A stretch of DNA of 64,000 bases from the NCBI RefSeq assembly GCF_030811595.1, contig NZ_JAUSRB010000002.1:8122001-8186000 (forward strand), written 5' to 3'. This document shows positions 34,009 to 41,981 of this stretch, one piece after another. This stretch comes from Streptosporangium brasiliense. Lineage in GTDB: Bacteria > Actinomycetota > Actinomycetes > Streptosporangiales > Streptosporangiaceae. The position numbers were made by a program, and so were the translations under genes. The first letter of the stretch is position 1. Each line of letters starts with the position of its first letter. Below the pieces are notes generated by a model. That model was given only the letters and a program-made list of their open reading frames with translations, was not told where the DNA came from and ran no database searches.

Positions 34009-35085
34009 TCATCTCCAGGACGCCTTGTAACCGGTGAGCAGCTCGCGGCCCTTCTTGCGCCACTTCGGCTCCTTGTCGACTGTCTTGAGGGTGATCGAGC
34101 GCAGGGTGCGGATCACACCGCCGTAGGCGCCGCTGATCGTCGACGACACCCGGGCTCCCGGCGGCTCGTCCATGAACGGCATGAACTTGTCCGGGAACCC
34201 GGGCATCGTGCACGCGATGCAGATCCCTCCCACGTTGGGGCAGCCGCCGATGCCGTTCATCCAGCCGCGCTTGGGCACGTTGCACTTGACCACCGGCCCC
34301 CAGCAGCCGATCTTGACCAGGCACTTGGGCGAGCCGTACTCGGTGGCGAACTGCCCCTGCTCGTAGTAGCCCGCCCGGTCACAGCCCTCGTGCACGGTCT
34401 GGCCGAACAGCCACGTCGGGCGGAGCGCGTCGTCCAGCGGGATCATGGGCGCCTGGCCGGACACCTGGTAGAGCAGGTAGAGGATCGTCTCCGACAGGTT
34501 GTCCGGCTGGATCGGGCAGCCCGGGACGTTGACGATCGGCAGCCCGGCCTTCGACCTCCAGTCCCAGCCCAGGTAGTCGGCGACGCCCATGGCCCCGGTG
34601 GGGTTGCCGGCCATCGCGTGGATCCCGCCGTAGGTCGCGCAGGTGCCGGCCGCCAGCACCGCCGTCGCCTTGGGCGCCAGCCGGTCCAGCCACTCGCTGG
34701 TGGTCATGGGCTGGCCGGTCTCCGGGTTGTTGCCGAACCCGCACCAGTAACCCTCCTGCTTGATCGACTCGTTCGGGATCGAGCCCTCCACCACCAGCAC
34801 GAAGGGGTCGAGCTCCCCCCGGTCGGCCTTGAAGAACCACTCGATGAACACGTCCGCGCCCTGCATCGGGCCGGACTCGAAGTCGATCAGCGGCCAGTGC
34901 ACCGCGATCCGGGGCAGCCCGGGGAGCGCGCCCAGCACGATCTCCTCGATGCTCGGCTGCATCGCCGCGGTGAGGGCGACGGAGTCGCCGTCACAGCTCA
35001 GCCCGGCGTTGATCCAGAGAATGTGGACGACCGGCTCTTCCTGCTCCCGCGGCCTGCCGCCCGCTGATTCCGTCGGCGCTGTCAT
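34009..35085 (-). CDS. hhyS: [NiFe]-hydrogenase small subunit, group 1h
   Basis: A 358-residue electron-transfer subunit. Its N-terminal motif is SCDGDS (Cys31, Asp34): the second Cys of the usual CxxC is Asp, the known trait of the proximal cluster in oxygen-tolerant group 1h enzymes. GTCATYGG and PGCPIQP give the other proximal ligands, and the CLVKIGCWGPVVKC and GGCPNVGGICIAC regions the medial and distal ones. ATG at 35085 is chosen for the GGGGAGG site; upstream in-frame codons lack homology. No signal peptide is present. Confidence 0.95.
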   Translation of the reverse strand: MTAPTESAGGRPREQEEPVVHILWINAGLSCDGDSVALTAAMQPSIEEIVLGALPGLPRIAVHWPLIDFESGPMQGADVFIEWFFKADRGELDPFVLVVEGSIPNESIKQEGYWCGFGNNPETGQPMTTSEWLDRLAPKATAVLAAGTCATYGGIHAMAGNPTGAMGVADYLGWDWRSKAGLPIVNVPGCPIQPDNLSETILYLLYQVSGQAPMIPLDDALRPTWLFGQTVHEGCDRAGYYEQGQFATEYGSPKCLVKIGCWGPVVKCNVPKRGWMNGIGGCPNVGGICIACTMPGFPDKFMPFMDEPPGARVSSTISGAYGGVIRTLRSITLKTVDKEPKWRKKGRELLTGYKASWR

Positions 35086-35178
35086 CCCGCCTCCCCACTC
35101 CTCGTCGATGGCGATCGGTCGTTCTCGGTGCGGGGGGCCTGTGCGGTACGGGTCATGACGCGTCCCTTCTGCCGGGAT

Positions 35179-35201
35179 CACCGGCGGCGGATCGGCCGGT
35201 G
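35179..35201 (-). promoter_or_regulatory. Hairpin in the 124-bp leader before hhyS
   Basis: CACCGGC and GCCGGTG form a 7-bp stem with a 9-base loop between the SIS2 stop and the hhyS start. It may mark a partial terminator or a separate hhySL promoter region. No confident -35/-10 pair was seen. Confidence 0.35.
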
Positions 35202-35209
35202 CGGCGGGC

Positions 35210-35887
35210 CTATGAGTCGGGGACCGCCCCCAGCGCGTGCTGGGTGAGCTCCCACAGCACGTGGTAGACCGTCGTCTGGGCCTCCTGGATGCGGTGCACC
35301 GACGACGAGGGGACCGCGAACAGGTAGTCGAGCAGGTCGAGCTCGGCCAGTCGGCCCCCCTGTTCCCCGGTCAGGCCGATGGTGAGCATGCCCCTGCGCG
35401 TGGCCTCCTCGAACGCCTGGACGACGTTGGCGGAGCCGCCGCTCGTCGACAGGCCGACGGCGATGTCACCGTGCCGCCCCAGCGCCGCCAGCTGGCGCGC
35501 GAAGACGACGTCGAACCCCACGTCGTTGGAGAGGGCGGTGACCACGGCGACGTCGCTGGTCAGGGAGAGGGCGGGCAGGGACAGTCCGTAGGGCGGGTGG
35601 AGGAAGGCGGTGGCCATCTCCTGGGCGTCGGTGCTGCTGCCGCCGTTGCCGAAGGCGAACAGCCGCCCGCCGGAGGCGAAGCGGAGCGCCATCTCCTCGG
35701 CGCACTCCATGAGGGCGTCGGCCGACGCCTCGGCCACCTGCCAGCGCAGCCGTACGATCTCGGCCGCCTTCTCCTCGGTGGACCGGCACGCCTGCGCCAG
35801 CACCGACTCGACGTCGGCCCGGCTCTCGTAGAGGAAGGGGTACAGGTCCCGCACTCCCTCGGCCCGCGGCTCCTCAAGCGTGCTCAT
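35210..35887 (-). CDS. SIS-domain protein, GmhA-like (SIS2)
   Basis: A 225-residue phosphoheptose-isomerase-like protein. It has FGNGGSSTDAQEM (residues 79-91), SNDVGFDVVFARQLAALG, and an intact phosphosugar loop LSTSGGSANVV (147-156). However, the metal-binding His and catalytic Glu positions of GmhA are Glu90 and Ala94, while Gln201 and His209 of the C-terminal ligands are kept. It overlaps the HypC-like gene by 14 bp and precedes hhyS. It is therefore unlikely to be an ordinary isomerase by itself. Function in hydrogenase assembly is unknown. Confidence 0.85.
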   Translation of the reverse strand: MSTLEEPRAEGVRDLYPFLYESRADVESVLAQACRSTEEKAAEIVRLRWQVAEASADALMECAEEMALRFASGGRLFAFGNGGSSTDAQEMATAFLHPPYGLSLPALSLTSDVAVVTALSNDVGFDVVFARQLAALGRHGDIAVGLSTSGGSANVVQAFEEATRRGMLTIGLTGEQGGRLAELDLLDYLFAVPSSSVHRIQEAQTTVYHVLWELTQHALGAVPDS

Positions 35888-36107
35888 CGCCGTCTCCTTT
35901 CGCGATCACGGCGATGGCCTCCTTGGCGTGCACGAGGACGGTGTCGCCCACCGCCGCGTCGACCAGCGCCACGCTCACCTCCTCGGTGACAGCGCCGGTG
36001 CGGGCCACCGCCAGGTCGGGGTCCATCAGCCGGACCACCGTCATCGGCACGGCCTCGTCGGAGCAGGTGAGGCACGTGCCGGCCGGACAGTCAGCGGGGC
36101 CGGTCAT
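35874..36107 (-). CDS. HypC/HupF-like small protein between two SIS genes
   Basis: A 77-residue protein with a HypC-type beta-barrel pattern (PMTVVRLMDPDLAVART, VGDTVLVHAKEAIAVI). It lacks the essential MC N-terminus; instead Cys7, Cys12 and Cys15 sit in an N-terminal CPAGTCLTCSDEA segment. It overlaps SIS genes on both sides (4 and 14 bp), so the three proteins are made together. It may be a chaperone specialised for the group 1h enzyme, or may have changed role. The canonical HypC is at 27646-27924. Confidence 0.85.
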   Translation of the reverse strand: MTGPADCPAGTCLTCSDEAVPMTVVRLMDPDLAVARTGAVTEEVSVALVDAAVGDTVLVHAKEAIAVIAKGDGDEHA

Positions 36108-36736
36108 GGGGTCGCCCCGCTGCGCGCCCCGTCGGCGAGCGGGCCGGACTGCTCGAAGAACACGTGGACCAGCTCCCACAGCACGTGATAGGCGGTGACG
36201 TGGATCTCCTTGACCACGGCGGGGTCGTCCGAGGCGACGGTCAGGACGTGGTCGGCCGCCGGGCTCCGCCCGATGGGGCCTCCGTCTCCGCCGGTCAGGG
36301 CGAGGGTGAACAGGCCCAGCGTCTTGGCCATCTCCAGGCCGCGCAGGACGTTCGCGCACCGGCCGTCGCGGGAGACGCCCAGCGCCATGTCGGCCGGGTC
36401 CGCCCAGCGGTGCACCTGGTGGGCGAAGGTCTCGGCCAGTCCCTCACGGCTGCTCACCCCGCTGACCGTGGCGGCGTCGTTGCTCAGCGCCACGGCGGGC
36501 AGGGCCCTCTTGCCCACGATGACCGGGTGCATGAACTCGACCGCGATGTGGGCCGCGTCCGTGCCGCCGCCGCCGTTGCCGAAGACGATCAGCTTCCCGC
36601 CCCGGTGGAAGCGGGCCGCCATGTCCTGGCAGGCCCGCGCGATGCGCGCGGAGTCCTCGGCGAGGGCGAGTCCGGCACGCTCGCGCCGGGCGAAGGCCTC
36701 ACCGACGGCTAGTTGCATGGTCGATGTCACTGACAT
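36104..36736 (-). CDS. SIS-domain protein, degenerate GmhA-like (SIS1)
   Basis: A 210-residue relative of SIS2. It keeps His63 and Glu67 (GNGGGGTDAAHIAVEF), the metal and catalytic positions of GmhA. Its phosphosugar loop is VSRDG (121-125) instead of STSG, and the Gln ligand is Lys176; His184 remains. The losses are complementary to those in SIS2. ATG at 36736 has CGGAG upstream. As first gene of the leftward hydrogenase unit it is divergent from hypF. Confidence 0.85.
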   Translation of the reverse strand: MSVTSTMQLAVGEAFARRERAGLALAEDSARIARACQDMAARFHRGGKLIVFGNGGGGTDAAHIAVEFMHPVIVGKRALPAVALSNDAATVSGVSSREGLAETFAHQVHRWADPADMALGVSRDGRCANVLRGLEMAKTLGLFTLALTGGDGGPIGRSPAADHVLTVASDDPAVVKEIHVTAYHVLWELVHVFFEQSGPLADGARSGATP

Positions 36737-36782
36737 GTAGACACTCCGTTATTTACGGTAGTCGTCAGATTACGGTGAGTGT
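36724..36782. promoter_or_regulatory. Palindromes in the hypF / hydrogenase divergent region
   Basis: ATGTCACTGACAT (36724-36736) is a perfect 13-bp palindrome over the SIS1 start codon. ACACTC (36741-36746) and GAGTGT (36777-36782) form a wider inverted pair enclosing two TTACGG repeats. The surrounding sequence is the most A+T-rich of the locus, as expected for a divergent promoter. The regulator is unknown. Confidence 0.45.
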
Positions 36783-36905
36783 TCGCGGACTCGACACCTT
36801 CACCGCTACAAACCGGAGTAAAGGTCTGATCATGGGCGCAACCTTCTCTCCGGGACCGCGCGCGTCCGCCGCCACCGGCCCGGGGAAGGCCGGGAAGATG
36901 GCCGG

Positions 36906-39272
36906 ATGAGCACCGGAGGGACCCGGGCCGCGTCCCGGACGCGGATCAGGATCCGGGTCGAGGGGATCGTGCAGGGGGTGGGGTTCCGCCCCCACGTCCA
37001 CTCCCTGGCCCGGCGGCTGGCCCTGTCGGGGTGGGTGGGCAACGACGGCGAGGGCGTGTTCATCGAGGCGGAGGGGACGCGCGAGAACGTGGCGCGCTTC
37101 CAGGAGGACCTGCGGGGCCATCCTCCGCCGCTGGCGGTGATCCACCGCGTCACCGTCACCGCCATACCCGCGCGCGGCGACCGCGGCTTCCGCATCGCCG
37201 CCAGCCGGGCGGGGAGCGGGAGGACGGCGCTGATCTCCCCCGACGTCGCGACGTGCGCCGACTGCCTGGCCGAGCTGTTCGACCCGGCCGACCGCCGCCA
37301 CCGCCATCCCTTCATCAACTGCACCAACTGCGGGCCGAGGTTCACCATCGTCCGGGACGTCCCCTACGACCGGCCGGCCACGACGATGGCCGGGTTCGCC
37401 ATGTGCGCCGAGTGCACGGCCGAATACCTCGATCCGCACGACCGCAGGTTCCACGCCCAGCCGATCTGCTGTCCGGCCTGCGGCCCGGCGCTGCGGCTGC
37501 TCGGCGCGGACGGCCGCCCCGTCGTCGGTGACGGCGGAGGCGGCGGCGCCGGTGGTGGCGATGGCGGTGGCGGCGATGGCGGTGGCGGCGATGGCGGTGG
37601 CGGCGATCCGGTCGGGCTCGCGGCCGAGCTGGTGCGCTCCGGCGGCGTCCTGGCCGTCAAGGGCCTCGGCGGCTACCACCTGGCGGCCGACGCCGCCGAT
37701 GAGGACGCGGTGCGGGCCCTGCGCTCGCGCAAGCACCGCGAGGACAGGCCGTTCGCCGTCATGGTCGCCGACCTCGACGCCGCACGCGCGCTGTGCGAGC
37801 TGGACGGTGACGCCGAGCGGCTGCTCGCCGGCCCCCGCCGGCCGATCGTGCTGCTGCCCCGCCGCCCCGGCGCCCCGGTGGCCGGGGCCGTGGCGCCGGG
37901 CGAGCGCCGGCTCGGCCTCATGCTGCCCTACACGCCCGTGCACCACCTGCTCGCCAGGGAGGTCGGCCGGCCGTACGTCCTGACCAGTGGCAACCTCTCC
38001 GACGAGCCCATCGCCCACCGGGACCGCGAGGCGCTCACCCGGCTCGCCGGCGTCGCCGACCGCTTCCTCATCCACGACCGCCCGATCCACGTCCGCGCCG
38101 ACGACTCGGTGGTCCTCGCGGCCGGAGGGCGCGCGATCCCGCTGCGGAGGTCACGGGGATACGCCCCCGAGCCCCTGCGGCTCCCGTGCCCCGTACGGCG
38201 GGCGGTGCTGGCGTGCGGGGCGGAGCTGAAGAACACCTTCTGCCTCGCCGAGGGCGAGCGCGCCTTCGTCTCCCACCACATCGGCGACCTGGAGAACTAC
38301 GAGACGCTCCGCTCGTTCACGGAGGGGATCGACCACTTCCGGCGGCTGCTCGGCATCACGCCGCTGGTCGTCGCGCACGACCTCCACCCGGAGTACCTGT
38401 CCACCAAATACGCCCACGACGTGGACGGGGCCGACCTGGTGGGGGTCCAGCACCACCACGCGCACATCGCCTCCTGCCTGGCCGACAACCAGGAGACCGG
38501 GCCCGTCATCGGCGTGGCCTTCGACGGCCTCGGCTACGGCACCGACGGCACCCTGTGGGGCGGCGAGCTCCTGGTGGCCGACCTCACCGGCTTCACCCGG
38601 GCCGGCCGCCTGACGCCGGTGCCGCTGCCCGGCGGCACGGCGGCGATCAGGCAGCCCTGGCGGATGGCCGCCGCGCACCTGGACGACGCCTACGACGGCG
38701 CGCCACCCGACGGTCTGGCGGTGAGCTCCCGCCACCGGGGCTGGGCGGAGGTGGTGGCGCTGGCCAGGTCCGGGGTGAACTCCCCGCTGACCTCCAGCGC
38801 CGGACGGCTGTTCGACGCCGTCGCGGCGATCCTCGGGCTCCGCGACACCGTCACCTACGAGGGACAGGCCGCGATCGCGCTGGAGCAGCGGGCCGATCCC
38901 GGCGAGGAGTCCGCCTACCCGGTCCGGCTCCACGGCGACGGCGGACTGCTGACGATCCGGACCGGCGACCTCGTCCGGGCCGTCGTCGAGGACCTGCGCG
39001 CCGGGACCGGCCCGGCGGCCGTCTCCGCCCGCTTCCACAACGGGCTCGCCGAGGCCACCGCGGCGAGCTGCGCCCGGCTCCGCTCCGGCACCGGCATCGG
39101 GACGGTCGCCCTGTCCGGCGGCGTCTTCCAGAACCAGTTACTGCTCGGCAGGCTCGTCCAGGCGCTCCGGCTGCGCGGCTTCCGGGTGCTGACCCACCGG
39201 CGCGTCCCTCCCAACGACGGGGGTCTCAGCCTCGGCCAGGCCGTCGTGGCCGCCGCGCGCGACCTCCGCTGA
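36906..39272 (+). CDS. hypF: Carbamoyltransferase HypF
   Basis: A 788-residue HypF that makes carbamoyl-adenylate and transfers it to HypE. In order: acylphosphatase domain (VEGIVQGVGFRPHVH, residues 18-32), two zinc fingers (CADC/CTNCG and CAEC/CCPACG), a YrdC-like domain from about 240, and a Kae1-like carbamoyltransferase domain with VQHHHAHIASCLADN. A Gly-rich linker made of GGGGD repeats (about residues 217-234) joins zinc finger and YrdC parts and is encoded by a DNA tandem repeat. It is divergent from the hydrogenase genes. Its 3' end overlaps the MFS gene on the other strand by 135 bp. Confidence 0.95.
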   Translation: MSTGGTRAASRTRIRIRVEGIVQGVGFRPHVHSLARRLALSGWVGNDGEGVFIEAEGTRENVARFQEDLRGHPPPLAVIHRVTVTAIPARGDRGFRIAASRAGSGRTALISPDVATCADCLAELFDPADRRHRHPFINCTNCGPRFTIVRDVPYDRPATTMAGFAMCAECTAEYLDPHDRRFHAQPICCPACGPALRLLGADGRPVVGDGGGGGAGGGDGGGGDGGGGDGGGGDPVGLAAELVRSGGVLAVKGLGGYHLAADAADEDAVRALRSRKHREDRPFAVMVADLDAARALCELDGDAERLLAGPRRPIVLLPRRPGAPVAGAVAPGERRLGLMLPYTPVHHLLAREVGRPYVLTSGNLSDEPIAHRDREALTRLAGVADRFLIHDRPIHVRADDSVVLAAGGRAIPLRRSRGYAPEPLRLPCPVRRAVLACGAELKNTFCLAEGERAFVSHHIGDLENYETLRSFTEGIDHFRRLLGITPLVVAHDLHPEYLSTKYAHDVDGADLVGVQHHHAHIASCLADNQETGPVIGVAFDGLGYGTDGTLWGGELLVADLTGFTRAGRLTPVPLPGGTAAIRQPWRMAAAHLDDAYDGAPPDGLAVSSRHRGWAEVVALARSGVNSPLTSSAGRLFDAVAAILGLRDTVTYEGQAAIALEQRADPGEESAYPVRLHGDGGLLTIRTGDLVRAVVEDLRAGTGPAAVSARFHNGLAEATAASCARLRSGTGIGTVALSGGVFQNQLLLGRLVQALRLRGFRVLTHRRVPPNDGGLSLGQAVVAAARDLR
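37548..37607 (+). repeat. 15-bp tandem repeat inside hypF
   Basis: Copies of GGCGGTGGCGGCGAT run in frame (37563-37607, with a degenerate copy before) and encode GGGGD units. The repeat is a multiple of three, so copy-number change would lengthen or shorten the linker without frameshift. Confidence 0.85.
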
Positions 39273-40583
39273 GGACGGCGCTCCGGCCGGCCGACCGTCC
39301 CAGGACCCCGGCCGGGACCCGCCGACCTTCCCGGGAGGCCCCCCGGCCGGACGGCCGCCGCCCGTCCCCGGCCGGGCGACGGCCCGCAGCGCCGGCCACG
39401 TCAGCAGGGCCAGCGCCCCGGCGAGCACGGACACCGCCAGCATCGCGCCCGGCAGCCCCGCGGCCTGGGCCCAGTGGCCCACGTATACCGGCCCCGCGAG
39501 GAAGCCCAGGTAGGCCACGGTGCTCACGACCGACGTGGCGGCTCCCCGCACGGAGTCCCGGATACCGGCGGAGGCCACGCCGAGCAGGGTCGGGAACAGC
39601 ACGGCGGTGCCGGCGGCGGCCAGGGCGAGGCCGAGCAGCGCCGCCGGGACGGACGCGGAGACGGCCAGCACGGCCGTCCCCGCCGCCGCCGTGACCGCGC
39701 CGAGGATCAGGACGGTCATGGCGTGGCCGGCCGGCAGGGAGCCGGCGGCGAACCGGGTGGCGGCGACGACGGCGGCGAAGACCGCGGGTCCCGCGGCTGC
39801 GAGCACGGGGTCGGCGCGCAGCATGTCCGCCAGGTAGACCGCGCTCCAGCTCTGGTGGGCGTTCTCCACGGCGAAGGCGAGCGCGCCCAGCGTGCCGGCG
39901 ACCAGCAGGAGCGGCAGATACGCCCGCAGGGCCGGGCCGCCGCGGGCGGCGGACCCCGGCCGCCGGCCATGACCGTCGGAGGCACCGGACCCCGGTGGCC
40001 GGCCGTACCGGCCGGGGGCGCCGGAGCGGTCGCGGGCGACGGCGGCGATGACCGGGCCCGCCCCCACGGCGGCGGCCGTGACCAGTGCGAACGGCACCAC
40101 CACGGACGCCGCGACGCCGCCGAGCAGGCCGGTGGCGAGGCTGGCCACGACCACGGCGGTGGAGAAGACGCCGTGCGCCCGGGTGATGACCGGCCGGCCG
40201 GCGGCGCTCTCGGCGGAACCGGCGGCCGCGTTGACGGCCACGTCCGCGGCGCCCGACACCGCGCCGAGCACCGCCAGCCCGACGGACAGGCTCGGCAGGT
40301 CCCTCGCGGTGACGGCCACCGCGAGGCCGGCGGCGCCGAGCAGGACGAGCAGGAGCGCGGTCAGCCGGTGCCCCCACCGGTCGACGGCCCGTCCGGCGGT
40401 CAGCATCGCCGGCAGCGCCCCGGCGCCGATGTACAGCAGCGCCGTGCCCAGCTCCCCGTCGGTGAGCCCGGCCTGGTCCCGGATCGCGGGGACGGACGCG
40501 CCCCACACCCCCCAGAAGGCTCCGAAGACGGCGAACCCGCAGTAGGCCGCCCTGACCCGCGCTCCGGCCGCTTGGAGAGACAT
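39138..40583 (-). CDS. MFS transporter
   Basis: A 481-residue major facilitator with about twelve hydrophobic segments and a long Gly/Arg-rich middle loop (near residues 190-225). The DRWGHR segment after the second helix is the usual loop 2-3 motif. The last 45 residues, beyond the final helix, overlap hypF on the other strand and are of low complexity. ATG at 40583 lies directly beside the LacI operator and has no Shine-Dalgarno, so translation may be leaderless; an in-frame GTG at 40601 is an alternative. It is divergent from the LacI regulator, which probably represses it. The substrate is unknown. Confidence 0.82.
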   Translation of the reverse strand: MSLQAAGARVRAAYCGFAVFGAFWGVWGASVPAIRDQAGLTDGELGTALLYIGAGALPAMLTAGRAVDRWGHRLTALLLVLLGAAGLAVAVTARDLPSLSVGLAVLGAVSGAADVAVNAAAGSAESAAGRPVITRAHGVFSTAVVVASLATGLLGGVAASVVVPFALVTAAAVGAGPVIAAVARDRSGAPGRYGRPPGSGASDGHGRRPGSAARGGPALRAYLPLLLVAGTLGALAFAVENAHQSWSAVYLADMLRADPVLAAAGPAVFAAVVAATRFAAGSLPAGHAMTVLILGAVTAAAGTAVLAVSASVPAALLGLALAAAGTAVLFPTLLGVASAGIRDSVRGAATSVVSTVAYLGFLAGPVYVGHWAQAAGLPGAMLAVSVLAGALALLTWPALRAVARPGTGGGRPAGGPPGKVGGSRPGSWDGRPAGAPSSAEVARGGHDGLAEAETPVVGRDAPVGQHPEAAQPERLDEPAEQ

Positions 40584-40584
40584 G

Positions 40585-40600
40585 TGTGTAACGATACACA
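40585..40600. promoter_or_regulatory. LacI-type operator TGTGTAACGATACACA
   Basis: A perfect palindrome (TGTGTA-ACGA-TACACA, extendable by one base each side) lies between the divergent MFS and LacI genes, touching the MFS start codon. The central CG and spacing fit LacI-family operators. It should control both genes. Confidence 0.78.
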
Positions 40601-40614
40601 CGTTAAAGTGAGGG

Positions 40615-41667
40615 ATGACAAGAGCTGCATCGCGTCGGCGGCCGACGATGGCGGAGGTGGCCAGGGCGGCAGAGGTGTCGGTGATGACCGTCTCCTACAC
40701 CTACGCCCGGCCGGAGCGGGTCTCGGAGCAGACCCGCGCCAGGGTCCGCGAGGCCGCCGAGCGGCTGGGATACCCCGGCCCCCACCCGGGTGCGCGCTCG
40801 CTCCGGCGGGGCCGCGCGGGCAGCCTCGGGGTGATCCTCGGTGAGCACCTGACCTACGCCTTCGAAGACCCGCAGGCCGCCCGCTTCCTGGCGGGGGTCG
40901 CCGAAGTGTGCGCCGGCCACGGCCTGGGGCTCACGATCGTGCCCGTCACCGGCGCTCCGGGCGACGTCGACCGGGTGGCCGAGGCGGCCGTGGACGGCTT
41001 CGTGGTGTGGACCACCTCCGACGACGACCCGGTGGTGGACGCGGTCGCCGCCACGGGTCTCCCCGCCGTCGTGCACGGCGGCCCGCGCCGCGACGACCTG
41101 TCGTTCGTGGCCGTCGACGACCGGGCGGCGGCCCGCGCGGTGGCCTCGGCGGCCTTCGCCGGCGCCCACCGGCCGATGGTGCTCAGCTTCCCCCTCGACC
41201 GCGCGCGGGCCGCCGGCGTGCACCGGGCGCTGGATCCGGCCACGGCGAGCTTCCGGGTGACCCGCCAGCGCCTGCGGGGGTTCCGCGACGCGTGGGCGGA
41301 GACCGGCGGCCCGTGGTCGCGGGTGCGCGTGGCCGTCTGCTCCAGGAACAGCGCCCGGGAGGCCGAACGGCTCGCCGCCGACCTGCTGGCCGGCCCGGAC
41401 GTCCCGGACGCCGTCGCGGCGATGAGCGACGAGCTCGCGCTGGGCCTGCTGCGGACGGCCGGCCGCATGGGCCTGGCCGTGCCCGGCGACCTCGCCGTCA
41501 CCGGCTGGGACGACACCGACGCGGCCGCCGCCGCCGACCTGACGACCGTCGCGCAGTCCCTGCGCGACCAGGGCGCCCGGTGCGCCCGGCTGGTCCTCGA
41601 CGAGGAGAGCGGTGGCGGGCCGGTCGAGTGGAGGGTGGTCCAGCGCGGCTCCACCCGGCGGCCGTGA
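40615..41667 (+). CDS. LacI-family transcriptional regulator
   Basis: A 350-residue LacI repressor: N-terminal helix-turn-helix (RRPTMAEVARAAEVSVMTVSYT, residues 8-29) with hinge, then a periplasmic-binding-like effector domain with the LGVILGEH, VDGFVVW and DLAVTGWDDTDAA blocks. ATG at 40615 has GTGAGGG close upstream. It lies 14 bases from a perfect operator and is divergent from an MFS transporter, so it likely controls that transporter and itself. Confidence 0.92.
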   Translation: MTRAASRRRPTMAEVARAAEVSVMTVSYTYARPERVSEQTRARVREAAERLGYPGPHPGARSLRRGRAGSLGVILGEHLTYAFEDPQAARFLAGVAEVCAGHGLGLTIVPVTGAPGDVDRVAEAAVDGFVVWTTSDDDPVVDAVAATGLPAVVHGGPRRDDLSFVAVDDRAAARAVASAAFAGAHRPMVLSFPLDRARAAGVHRALDPATASFRVTRQRLRGFRDAWAETGGPWSRVRVAVCSRNSAREAERLAADLLAGPDVPDAVAAMSDELALGLLRTAGRMGLAVPGDLAVTGWDDTDAAAAADLTTVAQSLRDQGARCARLVLDEESGGGPVEWRVVQRGSTRRP

Positions 41668-41981
41668 GCCGCGGGGCGCGCACCGGCCAGGCGCGGGCCG
41701 GCACCGCCCTCGGGTCCGCTCCCCTGACGGAGGAGACGCTCGCGGGCGTGCGGGAGGTCCACGACGAGCTCCTGCGGCCCCTGGTCCACCACCGCTGGTA
41801 GAGAGACCCCCGGACGCGGGCCGCACGGACCGCGCGGGCCCTCGTCCCGCTCGGCGGTGGACGTGCGCCACCGATCCAGCGGATCCTGGACAAACATCGC
41901 TCATAGCAAGAAACTGGCCCCCGCCCCGGAGGTGGGGCGGCACGGCGACATCCTTACAGGCCCGACCGAAGGAGAAGGACC
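41668..41981. other. Intergenic region after the LacI gene
   Basis: No convincing gene. A G+C-rich hairpin is possible around GCCCCCGCCCC (about 41920-41940), and the lower G+C stretch near 41890-41915 may hold the promoter for the metallophosphoesterase unit. A short open frame ending at 41801 has no ribosome site or recognisable product. Confidence 0.5.

Noticed and set aside
41668-41801. Short open segment after the LacI gene
   Set aside because: It lacks a start with ribosome site and shows no recognisable domain.
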